From Pigoraptor chileana (Eukaryota > Opisthokonta > Filasterea): a DNA stretch of 60,936 bases. Position numbers and translations under genes: made by a program. Position 1 is the stretch's first letter; each line of letters begins with the position of its first letter. Below are positions 22,797 to 35,198 of this stretch, piece after piece. Below the pieces are notes generated by a model. It worked only from the letters and a program-made list of their open reading frames with translations, did not search any database and was not told where the DNA came from. The stretch lies in contig CALSCR010003185.1 of the NCBI GenBank assembly GCA_943704495.1, positions 3,069 through 64,004 on the forward strand. Direction: 5' to 3'.

Positions 22797-23271
22797 TCTT
22801 AGCGGAGGTACTTCGTGACGGATCTGATCCACGAAAAGGCACCGCTATTCGGTATGTGCCGCCGCACGATTCAACAGGCAAAATGCTTCACTTCCAAAGG
22901 TACTTTCAATTTAACGCAGTGGTGCCTGTGCTTTCCCCCACATGCGTCGATTAATAGACAGTCTTTCTGTGCATCGTAATCCATTCGAGTCTGCGACTGA
23001 TTTGTTTCAGCAACGGACGGTCAGAGAAATTGGTTTTGCCCGCCTCTGATCAAAATTCCATGATCCTCCGGGGTAGTGTGAGTCAGCCTTACGGAAAATT
23101 CAAAACATGTCCATACATACGGGGTGGCTGTTCAATCAATTCACGCATTTTGCAAGCCGGGTACTCACTCTTGGCATTTGTCAATTGACCGCCAGTTTAT
23201 ATAAACACTGCACACGCTACACGCACACACGCACACGCCGAGCACGCATTACGCAAAATAAAACAAATAAT
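22797..23271. promoter_or_regulatory. Upstream region of IFT139 / downstream of CNB gene
   Basis: About 475 bases; both flanking genes are on the minus strand, so it holds the IFT139 promoter and the 3' end region upstream of it on the chromosome only for IFT139. I looked for an RFX X-box (GTTGCCATGGCAAC-like) and did not find a convincing one. Confidence 0.45.
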
Positions 23272-26200
23272 CTACATATACGACACGCGCAAACGCCGCT
23301 TTTTGGTCTGAAAATCGGACACGATCTGCGCCAGCTCCTTGACAAGGGCCAGCCTGCCTTCGTCCGCATCGAATCCCTTCGGTCGTGTCATGGGAAACAC
23401 TGAAATCCGCCGTTGTGCAACCGTCATTCCCGCAATATTGGCGGTTGTTGTGCCACTGAGCACTGGCGCCCCATTCGCACCGCCCGAGGGCATGCTTAGG
23501 CGCGAGAAATCAGTCTGGCTCGACGTGAGCATTGGTGGCTTTTTCTTCTCCGTGAACATGGGCGGCTGCCTGAGTTGCTCGACAATCATGTGGATCTCCA
23601 ACGCCTTGCTATTCGGCCCGCGACTGGAGCGCCCCGTCGCATAGAGTGGAACCTGCACATCCGACCCAGACTCCGTCGCCTCGTAGTCCGCAGCCTGTGA
23701 CGTCACGCTCACCCTCCGCCTCATTACGGGCTTGGGCGGCAGATGAGCGCCGCCGACACGTAATGCCGACGGTGGCTGTCCCGACATGCTCGCGTGCAAC
23801 ATTGCTGCTCCTGCGAGTGGGCCGTCCTTTGACTTTGATCTCATCTCGTGGATGCCGTTGTGTTTTGCCAATGCGGCCGCAGAGGGAACATGCGCAGACG
23901 ACGTCGGAGGAGCCGCACCAAACTTGCCACTCTTTGCCAGATTGGCAGCACTCAGCGTCGCGTAGTTTGCACTGACCGCACGCCGTTCTCTGAGGCCGAG
24001 CCCCTTCCGCGTGCTTGAGGACGACGGAGGTGGTGGTCCGCCCGCACTGGATGGCGGCGACTCGGTCTCGTCGCGCGCATCTTCGTCGTCTTTCCCCGAT
24101 TCACCCTCCACCTCATCGTGCTCCATGCGAGGTGCAGCCGTCTTGGGACGCTTCCCTTGCCTGCTATGATGGGTTGTGAGCTTTGCCGATGACGAATGTT
24201 GCATGCTCATTTGCGATCTCGCGCGGAACGACGGCGCCATGAGCGACTCCGATACCGACTGCTGTGCTAGGAGTTGCCTCTGACGGTTCGCACGCCTTTC
24301 CAGGCGCATTTGCTCCTCGTGCTCTGCCTTTTCAAGGGCCGTCGCCATCGATGATTCGGCGCGCATCCGAACCAGCATTTCACTCTCGGCACGACTCGGG
24401 AATCCGTTGATGAGCATGGACGTGCTTGACGGCCGAGGAGGCGGACGAGAGGTATGTGTGTGTTTCCCCGGCGTGTCCTTGTCAGCGCCGCCGGGACCAT
24501 CGTTGTCGGCCGACGTTCCTGTGCGCACAAGCCGCATGGTATCCCCGGGTGTGGACGGCGTATTGAGCGCACTTCCCTTCTCGCGAAATGCCGATTCAGA
24601 TGTCTGTCTCCGAACGGTTTTCTGCTCAAGGACATTGTTGACGACCCGCTTCTTGAAGATGGACCACCCCTGCCGCCTGTAAATGCACTCTCGAATTGCA
24701 TCATCTGACGGATAGCCAACGGCATGTTGGCGCAAAATGTCGAGGGCTTTGTTGCGAATAGTTGTGAGAAAGTCGAGCTTGTTCATAAGCAGACACTCGA
24801 CGTTGGCAACGCTTATTACGCTCGCCGTGTGCGGGCATTGGTTCATCATTGCAATCTCCCCAAAGAAATCGCCAGGATTGAGACATCGCAGAGACACAAG
24901 GTGTGTGACCGTCGATTGCTGACCGTTCTGTAAAGTATATTATAAGCAAGGAGAGAAGTCACATGCCCGTAGCACAGCTGTGAATAAATAATGCATACCA
25001 TACACCATGAAAAACAGCCAAATGACAACATGTTGAAGACCAAAACATCCGAGTATGTGAGATTACACGCACCTCCGCCACGGCCTCAAACGTCATTTCT
25101 TTTATGACCTCGCACTTGCCACTCTTGATTATGTAAAAGTACTCAGGGTGCGCGCCTTCCTTAATGATTACTGCGGATGAACAGAGTTGCGGGATGCATG
25201 TCTGGAGTTCAGACAACACCTAGGAAAAGGGCGACAGGGACAACATTCTATATAGAAAGAACATGACGTACATTCACACACACACACCTCACAAACGCAA
25301 TTGAAAAAGGATCGCAGGATTGAAAAAATCGAACACGAAAAAAATTGCGGAGAGACACACCAAGCAAAAATGTGGCGAGAAAATGGGGCCAACACTCACG
25401 TTTGTTGGGCTTGTACTCGTTCATCATGAGCGATGTGGACATGCGTCGAATGTCGGTCTTGTGGAGGGACGCAAACAGCGGTATTTGCGACAGAAACGCG
25501 TGCTTTTCGGCCGCCGCTTTCTCGTTTGTGATCTGTGATCACACATGGGGCATGCCAATTCAAATGAGCACGTGGCACAAATGCACAATGTACAGGCATA
25601 CATACATACACAGAGAGAGCTGCCGGTTGCTGTTGGAATCCGCAGATTGCATGATAGAAATGACGCGTGAATGATGCACGACCGACCTGCAGGACATATC
25701 GAAAATCGTCCTTGTCTATTCGGATAAACTCTGTGTGCTCTTTCGTCAGGATGGTAACCTCCCTAATGAGAGTGAAGAACGTGCAGCGAGAGTACCCATA
25801 AGGGTGTTAGAGATATAGCATGTGCATTTTCACCGTCGTCACAGAAGCACAAAACAAACATCCACACCCATCTGAATTATGAGATGACGTCGTACCTTCG
25901 CTCGTCAGTGAGCAGTGCGTTCTCTCCAAAGAAATCACCGGGCTCCATCTCCGACAAATGCTGCGAGAGCTTTGTTCCATGAAGCGTAATGCTCTCACTG
26001 TTCACGTCACACGCCCCAGAAAGAATGAAAAAGAACGACGTCGCTGGATCGCCTTGCCGCGAAACCGTTCTACGTGGCCCCACGTCCTGGTACTGGATGA
26101 TCTTGCAGAGCTCGTCTCGCACGTTCTTTGTGTACTTTTGACAAATGGGCAGTCGGGACACGACGGCGTGCAGACATTCCAGCTCGGCCTCGGAACGCTG

Positions 26201-27397
26201 CCGCGGATGCGTAACGAGCGCCTTCTTGCATTGGGAAGATATGGCAAAGGTCCCTCGCGCCTTGAACGTGCTCACATTAAACTCGCTCGCCAGCGATGAC
26301 TTTTCGATCTTAACGACCGTTTCATTGTCCCGCTTGGCCTGCGCCTGCTTCTGCACCGACTCGGCCGCCTTAGAGATCAGCACCATCTTACGCAGCTTGT
26401 CCATTGCATTGGACTTTTTCTCGGCCAGCTCCGACATTGCGCTCGGGGGTTGCTCGACCCCAGCCAGCGACAGATCCGCCAGAGATCCTCCCAGTGGCGT
26501 GTCCATAACAGGAGGACCCATGTCCACGGACAGCATGTCACCGAGTGCAGAGAGCGGCGAGTTCGCCTTCGGAAAGTCTAACGGCTTCATCGAATCACGC
26601 CTTTCCTGAAGCGACGCAACGAGCGTCTTATACAGACTCTTGCGCTTCATTAGTGGGCTTACGGGACCGGCGGATTCCTCATCATCGTCAATTAGTGCGG
26701 CCACACGGTGCGACTTTGGCGGAATCGAAAGAGGCAGTGCGGCTTGTTGCTCTTCCCGACCAGTTGATTCCCTCTCCGCGTCGTCCTCCCGACTCTTTGG
26801 TGCGCTTGTTGCGCCAACGGCAGATGCCGTGACAACGTCTTCCGCGGCCATCGCCGCAACCGCAGCCGCCGCGAGCACATTCGCACCGGTGCGCTTTCCA
26901 GGACTCGCGTGAAATCCCGCAGTCAACGATGTGTTGAGCAGCGATGACGTCGGCCCAAACGCAGTAATAATTTCACTGTCCACTTTCAAAAGTGGTGCAT
27001 TCTCGCGAATGGCATGATCCGTGTCTGATGCGTCTGCATTCCCATCACCCTCATGTCTGTCATTGGTGTGCGCCTGCAATTCAGCCGACACATCTTCATC
27101 CCGTGAAGCGACTGCAGATGCAGCGGCTGCGGCAAGCGTCAATAGTGCATGTGTGTTCTGTGACCCTGGTGCGGCGAAGCCATACGACAGCCGCTTTGAA
27201 GGGGATGGAGCGAACGAGTCGGGATAGTTTGGTGACCCGACGAATAAGCTCCCCGAGCGGTTTCGCGCCGATCCAAAGGGATCCGAGGCGAGGGTTTCAA
27301 AGCTAGAGTGCTGCGACGACGCTGCTGATCCAGTTTGCGTTTTGGGTCGGAGGAGCGAGTCCGCGGGGACGTCGCCCGAGTCTTCGTCGTCTGCCAT
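23272..27397 (-). CDS. Protein with two cyclic-nucleotide-binding domains
   Basis: Exons 25896-27397, 25687-25762, 25400-25532, 25073-25170 and 23272-24927 join in phase to 1,154 residues. Residues 1-390 are Ser/Ala/Pro-rich and probably disordered. Domain 1 (about 395-535) has FFFILSGACDV and the phosphate-binding cassette FFGENALLTDERREVT, which keeps the Glu and an Arg but has Glu/Val where Ala-Ala is usual. Domain 2 (about 545-670) has LSQIPLFASL, EYFYIIKSGKCEV and the cassette FFGEIAMMNQCPHTASV, in which the cAMP-binding Arg is His. The 490-residue tail is low complexity with a basic/acidic coiled stretch near RMRAESSMATALEKAEHEEQ. No kinase, channel or GEF domain is present. It resembles the architecture of CNBD2-like or PKA regulatory-like scaffolds only in the tandem domains; ligand and function are unknown. 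At least domain 2 is unlikely to bind cAMP in the canonical way. Confidence 0.88.
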
Positions 27398-28404
27398 CCT
27401 CGTTGGTGGCCTGTTGCAGATTTACTGGGGCGCCCTCTGGCACCCCTCACAAGTGGAAGCTATGCGCAATGGCCGATGTGTCGCCCCGCCATCGCAGCAG
27501 CGGTGGTCATCTCATAATCAACAAACCCCCAAACTCATTCGGATAATACCAACAACATAAGATTACTCATAAACATCAGCAGGTGCGCTGGTACCTGAAC
27601 TATGCGGCACTATTTTCCGTGCACATCAACAGTTCAGTCGTCTGTCGGATGTCTGGATACATTTAATTTGCAATCGCGTTGAAAACGTGGCACAAAATTG
27701 GAAAGTCCAATTTCTTTGAGTTTTGCAAACTGTGGTTTCCATGACACCACCTATACACATTGTTCGCGAGCTCTCGTGAAATGTATAACATCCGGGGATG
27801 AGAAGCGTTAATCTCAGACATAACGCAGGCGCTTTCACATTCAATGAATGGTAATGAGATCCCAAACAAATAAATGTGTTGGACTTCACATCCGGGGGGT
27901 CATAGCAATCTGAAAAGAGACAAAATTGGGTAGGTGAGCTGTCCCGATATGGGCATAATACTGGATGCAGAAGAGGGGAGGACCTGGACACACACCAAAG
28001 AGGGATATGCGGACACTTATGACCCATATTGGAACGCAGAATAGGAAAGTGTGACGCATGGAGAGAAGCTCAGTCCCTGACTCGGGCTTTATTCAGGCCG
28101 GCGGTGACTGACACCCTTCACCAACAGCCGGCAAACACTGAACACGAGCAGTGGCCGTGTTTATGGCCACGCGAAGTGTCACTGCCTCTCAATGCCAATT
28201 GTCAACGGCTGCGGACATCCACTGCGGCATATTCATGATCAGAGAGGGGCGCCGAGAGCACTAATGCTCTATGTCCTTTCCGCCGCTGCTGATTCCACCG
28301 CCACCGCCACCTGTGAGAAAATAATCAACTCAAAAAGGGTAGCGTGAGTGTGCAGTGCGTGCGTGCGCAGGTGCGTCGGTGTGTAACAGCCGGGTCGGTC
28401 AGGC
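27398..28404. promoter_or_regulatory. Divergent intergenic region, CNB protein and TMBIM genes
   Basis: About 1 kb between divergent starts. A 133-codon minus-strand frame (27626-28027) is Cys-rich with no motif, splice sites or repeat pattern, and I do not call it. No TATA box close to either start. Confidence 0.5.
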
Positions 28405-29935
28405 ATGGGATTTTCTGAGGCCGATGAGGTGCTCGACACCAGCCGCGAGTCACCAGTTTATCAAGTTATTGTCACTGTTGTCGAAGAGGATGCAAAGGAG
28501 CATGACGATGAGCACGACATGTGCGACGAGCGCTCCCATGTTGACTGCCATGCACCCCCACCACCGTACAAGGCGAAGGATGACGGCAGGATGCATGACG
28601 GCGGCGCAGAGTACCATCCGCTGGGCGACCTGCCCGGCTCGGTGACGAAACTGCCTTCATATGATGAGGTGCAGCGGGGAGACGCAGGGACCTGCGCATC
28701 GGTACCGGCTACTGTCTCACCACAGACTATTGTTGAGGTTTCGCCAGTTTTATATGGCCTTTCGGAAAGATCGATTCGGCTCGGTGAGTGTCTAGTGGCG
28801 TCCTCTCACATGGACAATGCAGTACACAAGAGAGAGAGAGAGAGAGAGAGACTTTAATCACACACGACCGACTGGAGGTACATCAGCGGAGTTATCCCAC
28901 CGCACCAAGACAACACCAACTAACGCATTAATCATTATCACCATTATTGCAGGCTTCATTCGAAAAGTTTACGGCATACTCACAGCGCAGATACTACTGA
29001 TGTGTGCCATGATCATAATCTTTATGACTGTGGATGCGATCAAGGGCTACGTGCAATCGTCGAATAAGCTCTTTTTTGCGATGGTCGGCAGCGCACTTGG
29101 GCTGGCGCTGATCCTCTTGATGCTCAGAAAAGTGCATCCCTTGAATCTTATCATCTACTTTCTCTTCACCGTCTGCATGTCCTTTGCAGTGGCGACGGCA
29201 GGTGAGTTGATTGACATTGGTATTGTTCAGGTGACACCATCGTCGGACATGTCAGGATTGTACTGTAAAGACGCCACGGATACTTCTCACTGATTCATCC
29301 GGTTTCCCACTGGCATGAACACTCGGTCCCGACACATTACCAATTCCTCCTCCTATCGGCTTTATATGTCCTTGTCGATTCAACGGTTGCAGCAACTCTG
29401 TATAATGCGTGGACGGTTCTCCAGGCCGCGATATTGACGCTCACAGTGTTGGTGGCCCTTACGATCTTCACGTTCCAGTCAAGAAGAGACTTTATGGTCG
29501 TCCAATCTTTGTAAGTGCAGTTCCTATCACTGCAAACTTCTTGGAACACTTTTGCCGAATTGATTCGTACTCAGTTCGCCGCAACTGACAACTTCAATAC
29601 CCGAATGATGGATTGGAATGCCCCTGCCGAGTGAGTGAATTAGTCGTCGGGCCTGACAGACTGAAATTGGACCGTTTATTTTCAGGTGCTTTCTGGCGAT
29701 GTGGATCGTCCTGTCGGCCGGGCTCATCGAGGTCTTTGTTTACAGCAGCATGTCAAACTTCGGCTACTCTGTCCTCGGATCCATCTGCTTTTCGGGGTAT
29801 ATAGTGTGCGACACACACTTTATTCTCACAAGTTTTGAGCCGGAAGAGTACATCATGGCGAGCATGCAGCTCTACCTGGACGTAGTGAATCTCTTCTTGT
29901 ACGCGCTTTCTCTTCTGTCAAAGTTCAACGGATAG
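28405..29935 (+). CDS. TMBIM / Lifeguard-family (Bax-inhibitor-1-like) membrane protein
   Basis: Exons 28405-28783, 28953-29201, 29393-29510 and 29686-29935 give 331 residues. The first 125 residues are cytosolic, acidic and Pro-rich with PPPPY and LPSY motifs, like the Pro-rich heads of GRINA/Lifeguard proteins that bind WW or ESCRT partners. The rest is a seven-helix channel-like domain: GFIRKVYGILTAQILLM at its start, ALTIFTFQSRRDF in the middle (FQTKxDF in relatives), GYIVCDTHFI and LYLDVVNLFLYALSLLS at the end. The Asp of CDTH and of LDVVN correspond to the pair that forms the pH-sensing di-aspartyl latch in bacterial YetJ. Family members leak calcium from ER, Golgi or endosomes and affect cell death. 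The intron acceptor at 29392 is supported by phase, giving FAVATAATLYNAW. Confidence 0.92.
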
Positions 29936-30531
29936 GACCCGTAGAATGTAACGGCCCGGCGCTGGTCGAGAATGTGTCCTGTATGAAAGAGGTTGCTGTG
30001 TGACTTTGTCCTTTCCTTTTTCGATTGAATCGAATGAAGGCAAAGTCCCTCAAACCACACATTATGTGCGCACAGTGGTGAGACAACTGATACTACTGCT
30101 ATCACTCACAAGGAAAAATCGGCCTTTTATGGGCACTGAGTTTGATGCAGCGTGATATTTCGGTCGCAGACCGTTACAAGCACACAACCATGCTGCTGAT
30201 CCTGTCAGCCAATAGAGTAGGGGAGAAAAACCAAAGACGCGCACGCTGAGACGGGAAAAAGACAGAAATAGTAAGAAACAAACATACAAGCAAGGATAGG
30301 GTTGGACGCACACACAATTAATGATATGCCGGGAAGAGGAATTATAAAGGAAGGAGTAGTTCAGGAAAACATTTCACGGATGCGACGCTCGTTACAACTA
30401 GTGTCGCGCGAATACCAAAGAGGCCGTGACTATGAAACCAGGAAAAACACACAAGAGCAGAGGAGCCGATCCGGCAAATTGAGGGAAAAGAGAGCAACGG
30501 CGAGTCAGCCTCAAGCAGTCAATGACAACGC
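29936..30531. other. Intergenic, convergent 3' ends
   Basis: About 600 bases between TMBIM and GPCR stops. Nothing recognised. Confidence 0.6.
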
Positions 30532-33500
30532 TTATGACTCGTCGTCGACCTCGGGTATGATATCGACAGCGATTGAAGTGACCTGGTGAATCTCGATATC
30601 ATCTGCCTTCTTCGCGTGGCCGTTGGCACTGCCGTTACCGATGCCAGAGTCGCGCGATTCGCTGGTGGCCTGCTTGTCCGACGAGGTCGAGTATGTGCGC
30701 CCCATCGACGACACGGACGTGTTGCGCCCTTGCTTGGAAGTGCCCATGTAGCGCACTTCGCTGACGTCGATATCTTGCTTGACGAGGCGTTCGCCAAGGA
30801 TGGAGCTGAACCGCGGAATAAAGTACACGCAGAGAACCATCGTGGGCGTGAGGAAGAGCGAGAGCGAACGCAGCACAAACTGCGCGTTCGGGTTGTGTGT
30901 GATCACGAGGCTGATGGGAAGCACGACCATATTGATGACAAAGTAATTCCACACGGCGAAGGCGAGAAATCGGCTTTCGTTAAAGTTATCGGGAATACTG
31001 CGTGTCTCGTATGCGAGAATGCATCCCCACAGCACGAAAATGCCCTCCACGGCCCACGTGATCGCCGTCCACCCAATGTTGACAGAACATTCGCTGTACT
31101 GAAGAAGAGGATTCGTTGCGTCGTCCACAACCTGAACAAACTGGGGGCGGAGACCGGTCCACACGGCAAGGACAATGCACACCGCCGCGAGGCTGGCGCC
31201 GACAAAGAGCATGAGGTGGCGGTCGCTCAAGTTGAGCTTAAGAGTAAGGTCCTTGTTGGTGAAGATCTTCTTGACCCTCCACGTCTTGGTGAACAGCGGC
31301 GTATAAATGAGGGCAAACGAAATGTGCCACAGCCAGTTCTGCGCAATGCAATACGAGTCCGTCGGGGATGGCATGTCAAGGATGAGTCCGACATATGCAA
31401 CGAGCGCGCCGAGAACGAGGACATACAGGAAACGGGGCTGCGAGGCCTTGACGATGCGGTCGTCGTGGAAGTATAGAAGAGCGCCGTAGAACGACAGCGC
31501 CATGCAAATGCCGAGACCACAGAGGACTGCCACTGCAATAAGGAGGCCCTGGTTGCGCTCGTAGTTGGTGCGGAATGCGTGGCAGACCGGCACACCGTCA
31601 GAATCGTTTTCCACGGCGTGATTTTTGTCATCTGGGCACGGGAGCACCGTCACTCCGACTTGTGAGCTCACTGAGGGATCCGCAAGAAGATTGACGCTGA
31701 GAATATAGTCTCCGGGAATGCCGTGGACGTTGAGGTCGCTGAATTGGACATTGCCACGGGTTGACGCCTTGAGGGTATCGCCGTGCAGCTTAAACAGCGC
31801 AAAGTCACCTCCGGCGCGAATGAGCGCCACTTGAAAGAGGTCGCCGTCCGAGAAAGAAGGTCCGTATGCATCAAATGTTGCAGCGGAAAACCCACTCAGT
31901 GTCTGCCCGCTGTACACGACGGGTGCACTGGCAAGGGAGAACGAGACAGAGTGGATGCCAGTTGTGGGGCGGTCTCCATTGACACCGGCGAGTTGGGCGA
32001 CGTTGCCCTCCACGACTGACCCGACGAGGCTGATGGCAGGTGTGCGCGGGTTCTCGATGTGAAGCGACGCTCCCATCGCAGCCAGATTACCGGTGAGCAC
32101 ACAATGTGTAAACACCGCGCGGACGGCCCCCGGCGAATGGTATAGGAGAACGGCGCCACCGACCCCCCTGTTTGCAGTGTTGTCAATGAAGCTCGAGTTT
32201 GATGCCGTGAAAAAAGAGAAGACCGACGAGAGGGTTGAGTATACAGCACCGCCACCGTCCTGCTCCGCCACAGTCTGGACTGCGAGCACAGCAGTCTCAA
32301 TATCAGGGCGGTTGGCAATATTCTCGGTGAAAGTCGCGTTTGTGAGAGTCAAATATCCGTTGTCTTGGCTGATTGCTCCGCCCGATGTCTTTGCCTCGTT
32401 GTTCTTGAACGCGGTTGAAGACGCAATGAATGCGCCTGCCGTGATCTCCTGAAGCATGGTTATCGCAACGGCGCCGCCGAATGCGGCCTTATTACTCTCA
32501 AACGAGGAATTTGTCGTCGTCGTGAGGGACGCCGTATCGAGATACAGGGCACCTCCCGAAACCGACGCCGTGTTGTGTGCGAATACCGTGCGATCGAACA
32601 GGGCGATGCACTGATCAGAGATGCGGGCTGCGCCTCCGTTGACCTTGGCCACGTTGAATTCGACGCGCGTCCTGCGGAACAAGACGACAGCCTGTCCCTT
32701 AGCAAACAGTGCGCCGGACGAGTCGGAACACGTGTTGTTGCTGAGGACTGAGTCTGTGAGGGCGACATTTGCGATGGAGGGCACGCCTGTAACGATATTG
32801 GCGAGGATGGCGCCGGCATCATGGCGCGCAACATTATTCACGATGACCGTGCTCGTTGCGTTGAAGATGGCCTGAATAATAAGCAAAACATAAAACACAG
32901 TGGTAAGTACCCCTGATTAAAAAAACACAAATCAAAAAATCGATCGGCATTACCACTGATGGGGTCTGCCCATTCACGTGACCAGGGTACCTCTGCACGT
33001 GACATCCAGGACACACACAATGACATCACGACGACGTCAAACGTTGAATAAGTGCTAACACCGACATTACTCACACGGCCCTGGAGAACAACGGCGCCAC
33101 CGACGTCGAGGACATTGTTCTTGTCTATGGTGCACGAAGTGAGCGTCGCGGATGCGCCGTCCATGAGCGATATAGCGCCGCCGCTCGTCGCCTTGTTGTT
33201 CGTGAATGTACTGCGGAGAATTGCCAGCGAGACGGATGTGTCGGCGTGAAAGCACCCACCCAGGTTTCCGGCCATGTTGTTTGCACATACCGAGTCCTGC
33301 ATTGATATCACAGCGCCCTCCTGGGCATATATGGCACCTCCATTGGCGCGCGCGGTGTTGTTGGTGAAGCTAGATGAGCGCACGATCAGAGTGCTCTGCT
33401 CGCGGACCTGGATGGGCCCACTTCGGCCGGCAGAGTTGCGACGTATGGTCGAATTGTAGAAGCTGAGGACGGTATCCTTCGCAAAGTAGAGAATGACGTG

Positions 33501-35198
33501 GTCGCCCGCCGAGTTATCCTCGAGAAAAGAGTTGACGAACGTTGCGTTTCCCTTTTCCGAGTGTATAAATGCCGCGGCAGAGATGGCCTTATTCTGTCGT
33601 ATAGCACACCCGTTGGTGAACGTGATCATCGACGGTCCGGCGACGTCAGTGACGTCCCTCAATGCCATCAGAATGACTGGCTGTCCCGATGTCGCGCAAT
33701 TGGTGATGCTCGTGTTGCTGAAAACAATGCTATTTTGCTGGCGAATGTCGAAAAGTCCAAAGTAAACAGCGACGACGGCGTTGTTTCCCGAGTCGAGGAA
33801 CCGCGAGTTTTCGATCGTGACGGCGGAAAAACGGAAGATGAATCCGGGGACGGGTCCAAGGACATTGACGGCGGTGCAGTCGCGCATCGTGAGGGTGGAC
33901 AGGCGCACAAGCATCGCAGACACTCCGACGGGATTTGAGATGTTGGCAAGTGTGCAGCTCTCCATAGTGAGTGTTGCACTCACGACTTGAATGACGGGTT
34001 GATCCACACGGTTGTTGCACTTGCGGATCGTGATTCCCCGAACCAATGCGTTGACGGAGTTGACGGTGAGACTGAGAAGAATCGTCGTTCCCGCGGGGCA
34101 TTCCCAGAATGTGGATCCCTGTCCCTGCTCGCTGATAATTGAAAAGGACGTCTTGGTTCCGACATGGGCACTGCCAACAGCGTCAACATAGGTGCCTGGC
34201 CCGACCATTATCATATCATTGCCGGAGAAAGCGGTCGCAGCGGAGATGGAGGCGAAGAACAGACGACCGTCGTAAGGCTGCGTGGGCGCAATTCCTGCGA
34301 GTACCATCGCGACCTGAAGCGTTGGCTGCTGGATGCGGACGAAGTGCACGTTGAATGCTGGAGGCGCGGGTGCGGCAGGAGCGGTGCAGTTGACGTCCTG
34401 CAATGCGATGTCCTTGGTGTCCAGCGGGAAAAGTGCCGACACCTGCTCATTGCACAGTGCAATCCTCCGGATCTTGAGGTCGCGGAGGTACACCGTGCCC
34501 GTGGGGATGGCCTGCCCAGTCGACGAAGTGTACTGGGTGGTTGTCTCGCGTCCGCCCCATGCCAGATTTCCTGCCATGCCGGTGAAGCTGCGGCCGAAAA
34601 AAGACAGAGGCCGCTTCTCGAACATTGCAGTGCCATTCAGGTAGGCACTCGCAGTGCCGAGGGCAGTGTCGACAGCGAGGACATACATGTACCATTCCCC
34701 CGGGATAATCTCCACGGGAAAGGAAAGCGCATCAACGCGATACACTGTGCGAAGGCGGAGTATCGCGGTGTTGTTCGGGTCGGCGATCAGATGTACGTCG
34801 ATAGTGTTTGGCCAGATTCCGTGCGCAAGGAGCGTCCGCCGAGCATTGGGAGTCTGCATCCATTCGAGGGTGTCAGCCCTGAACCAAAACGACACGCTGA
34901 ACTGCGGCGTCGGATACTGGGGCTCTGGTGTGAGCGTAAAGCGTGCGTACTGGGCGTCCGAATTCGACTTGATTGCGGGGATTTCGTCGGTAAATGTGGA
35001 GCCGGGAGCGATGACGGCTCCCACCAGTGTACCGTTGTGCACATTTTGTGTGTCGACAACGAGCGTACCGTTCGCGAGCGATACATCCCACCAGTTTACG
35101 TACGAATTTGCGTTAATATCACCGGCAGCAAAACCAGCGAGGAAAACGCAGACAATGGCAAACGTGGCCGCCGGCATCTTCGGAACAGAGCGACTCAT
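30532..35198 (-). CDS. Class C GPCR with lectin-like and beta-helix ectodomain
   Basis: Two exons, 33075-35198 and 30532-32871, join in phase 0 to 1,487 residues. A signal peptide (MPAATFAIVCVFLAGFAAG) is followed by a LamG/concanavalin-A-like domain (about 30-250: FSVSFWFRAD, GEWYMYVLAVD, YLRDLKIRRI). A right-handed beta-helix of many short repeats follows (about 290-1010), with FxxN and GGAI signatures (TFTNNKATSGGAIS, NNTARANGGAIY) like pectate-lyase or chlamydial Pmp repeats. An Ig-like segment (about 1020-1130) precedes seven membrane helices (about 1150-1400) of the 7tm_3 class: SQPRFLYVLVLGALVAYVGL, WLWHISFALIYTPLFTKTWRV and the FNESRFLAFAVWNY loop before TM6. The Ser-rich tail ends in acidic residues. 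There is no Venus-flytrap module, so ligand binding must differ from GABA-B or mGlu receptors. Ligand and G-protein partner are unknown. Confidence 0.9.

Noticed and set aside
27626-28027. 133-codon Cys-rich minus-strand frame
   Set aside because: No signal peptide, repeat, splice or domain pattern; composition fits chance in a non-coding divergent region.
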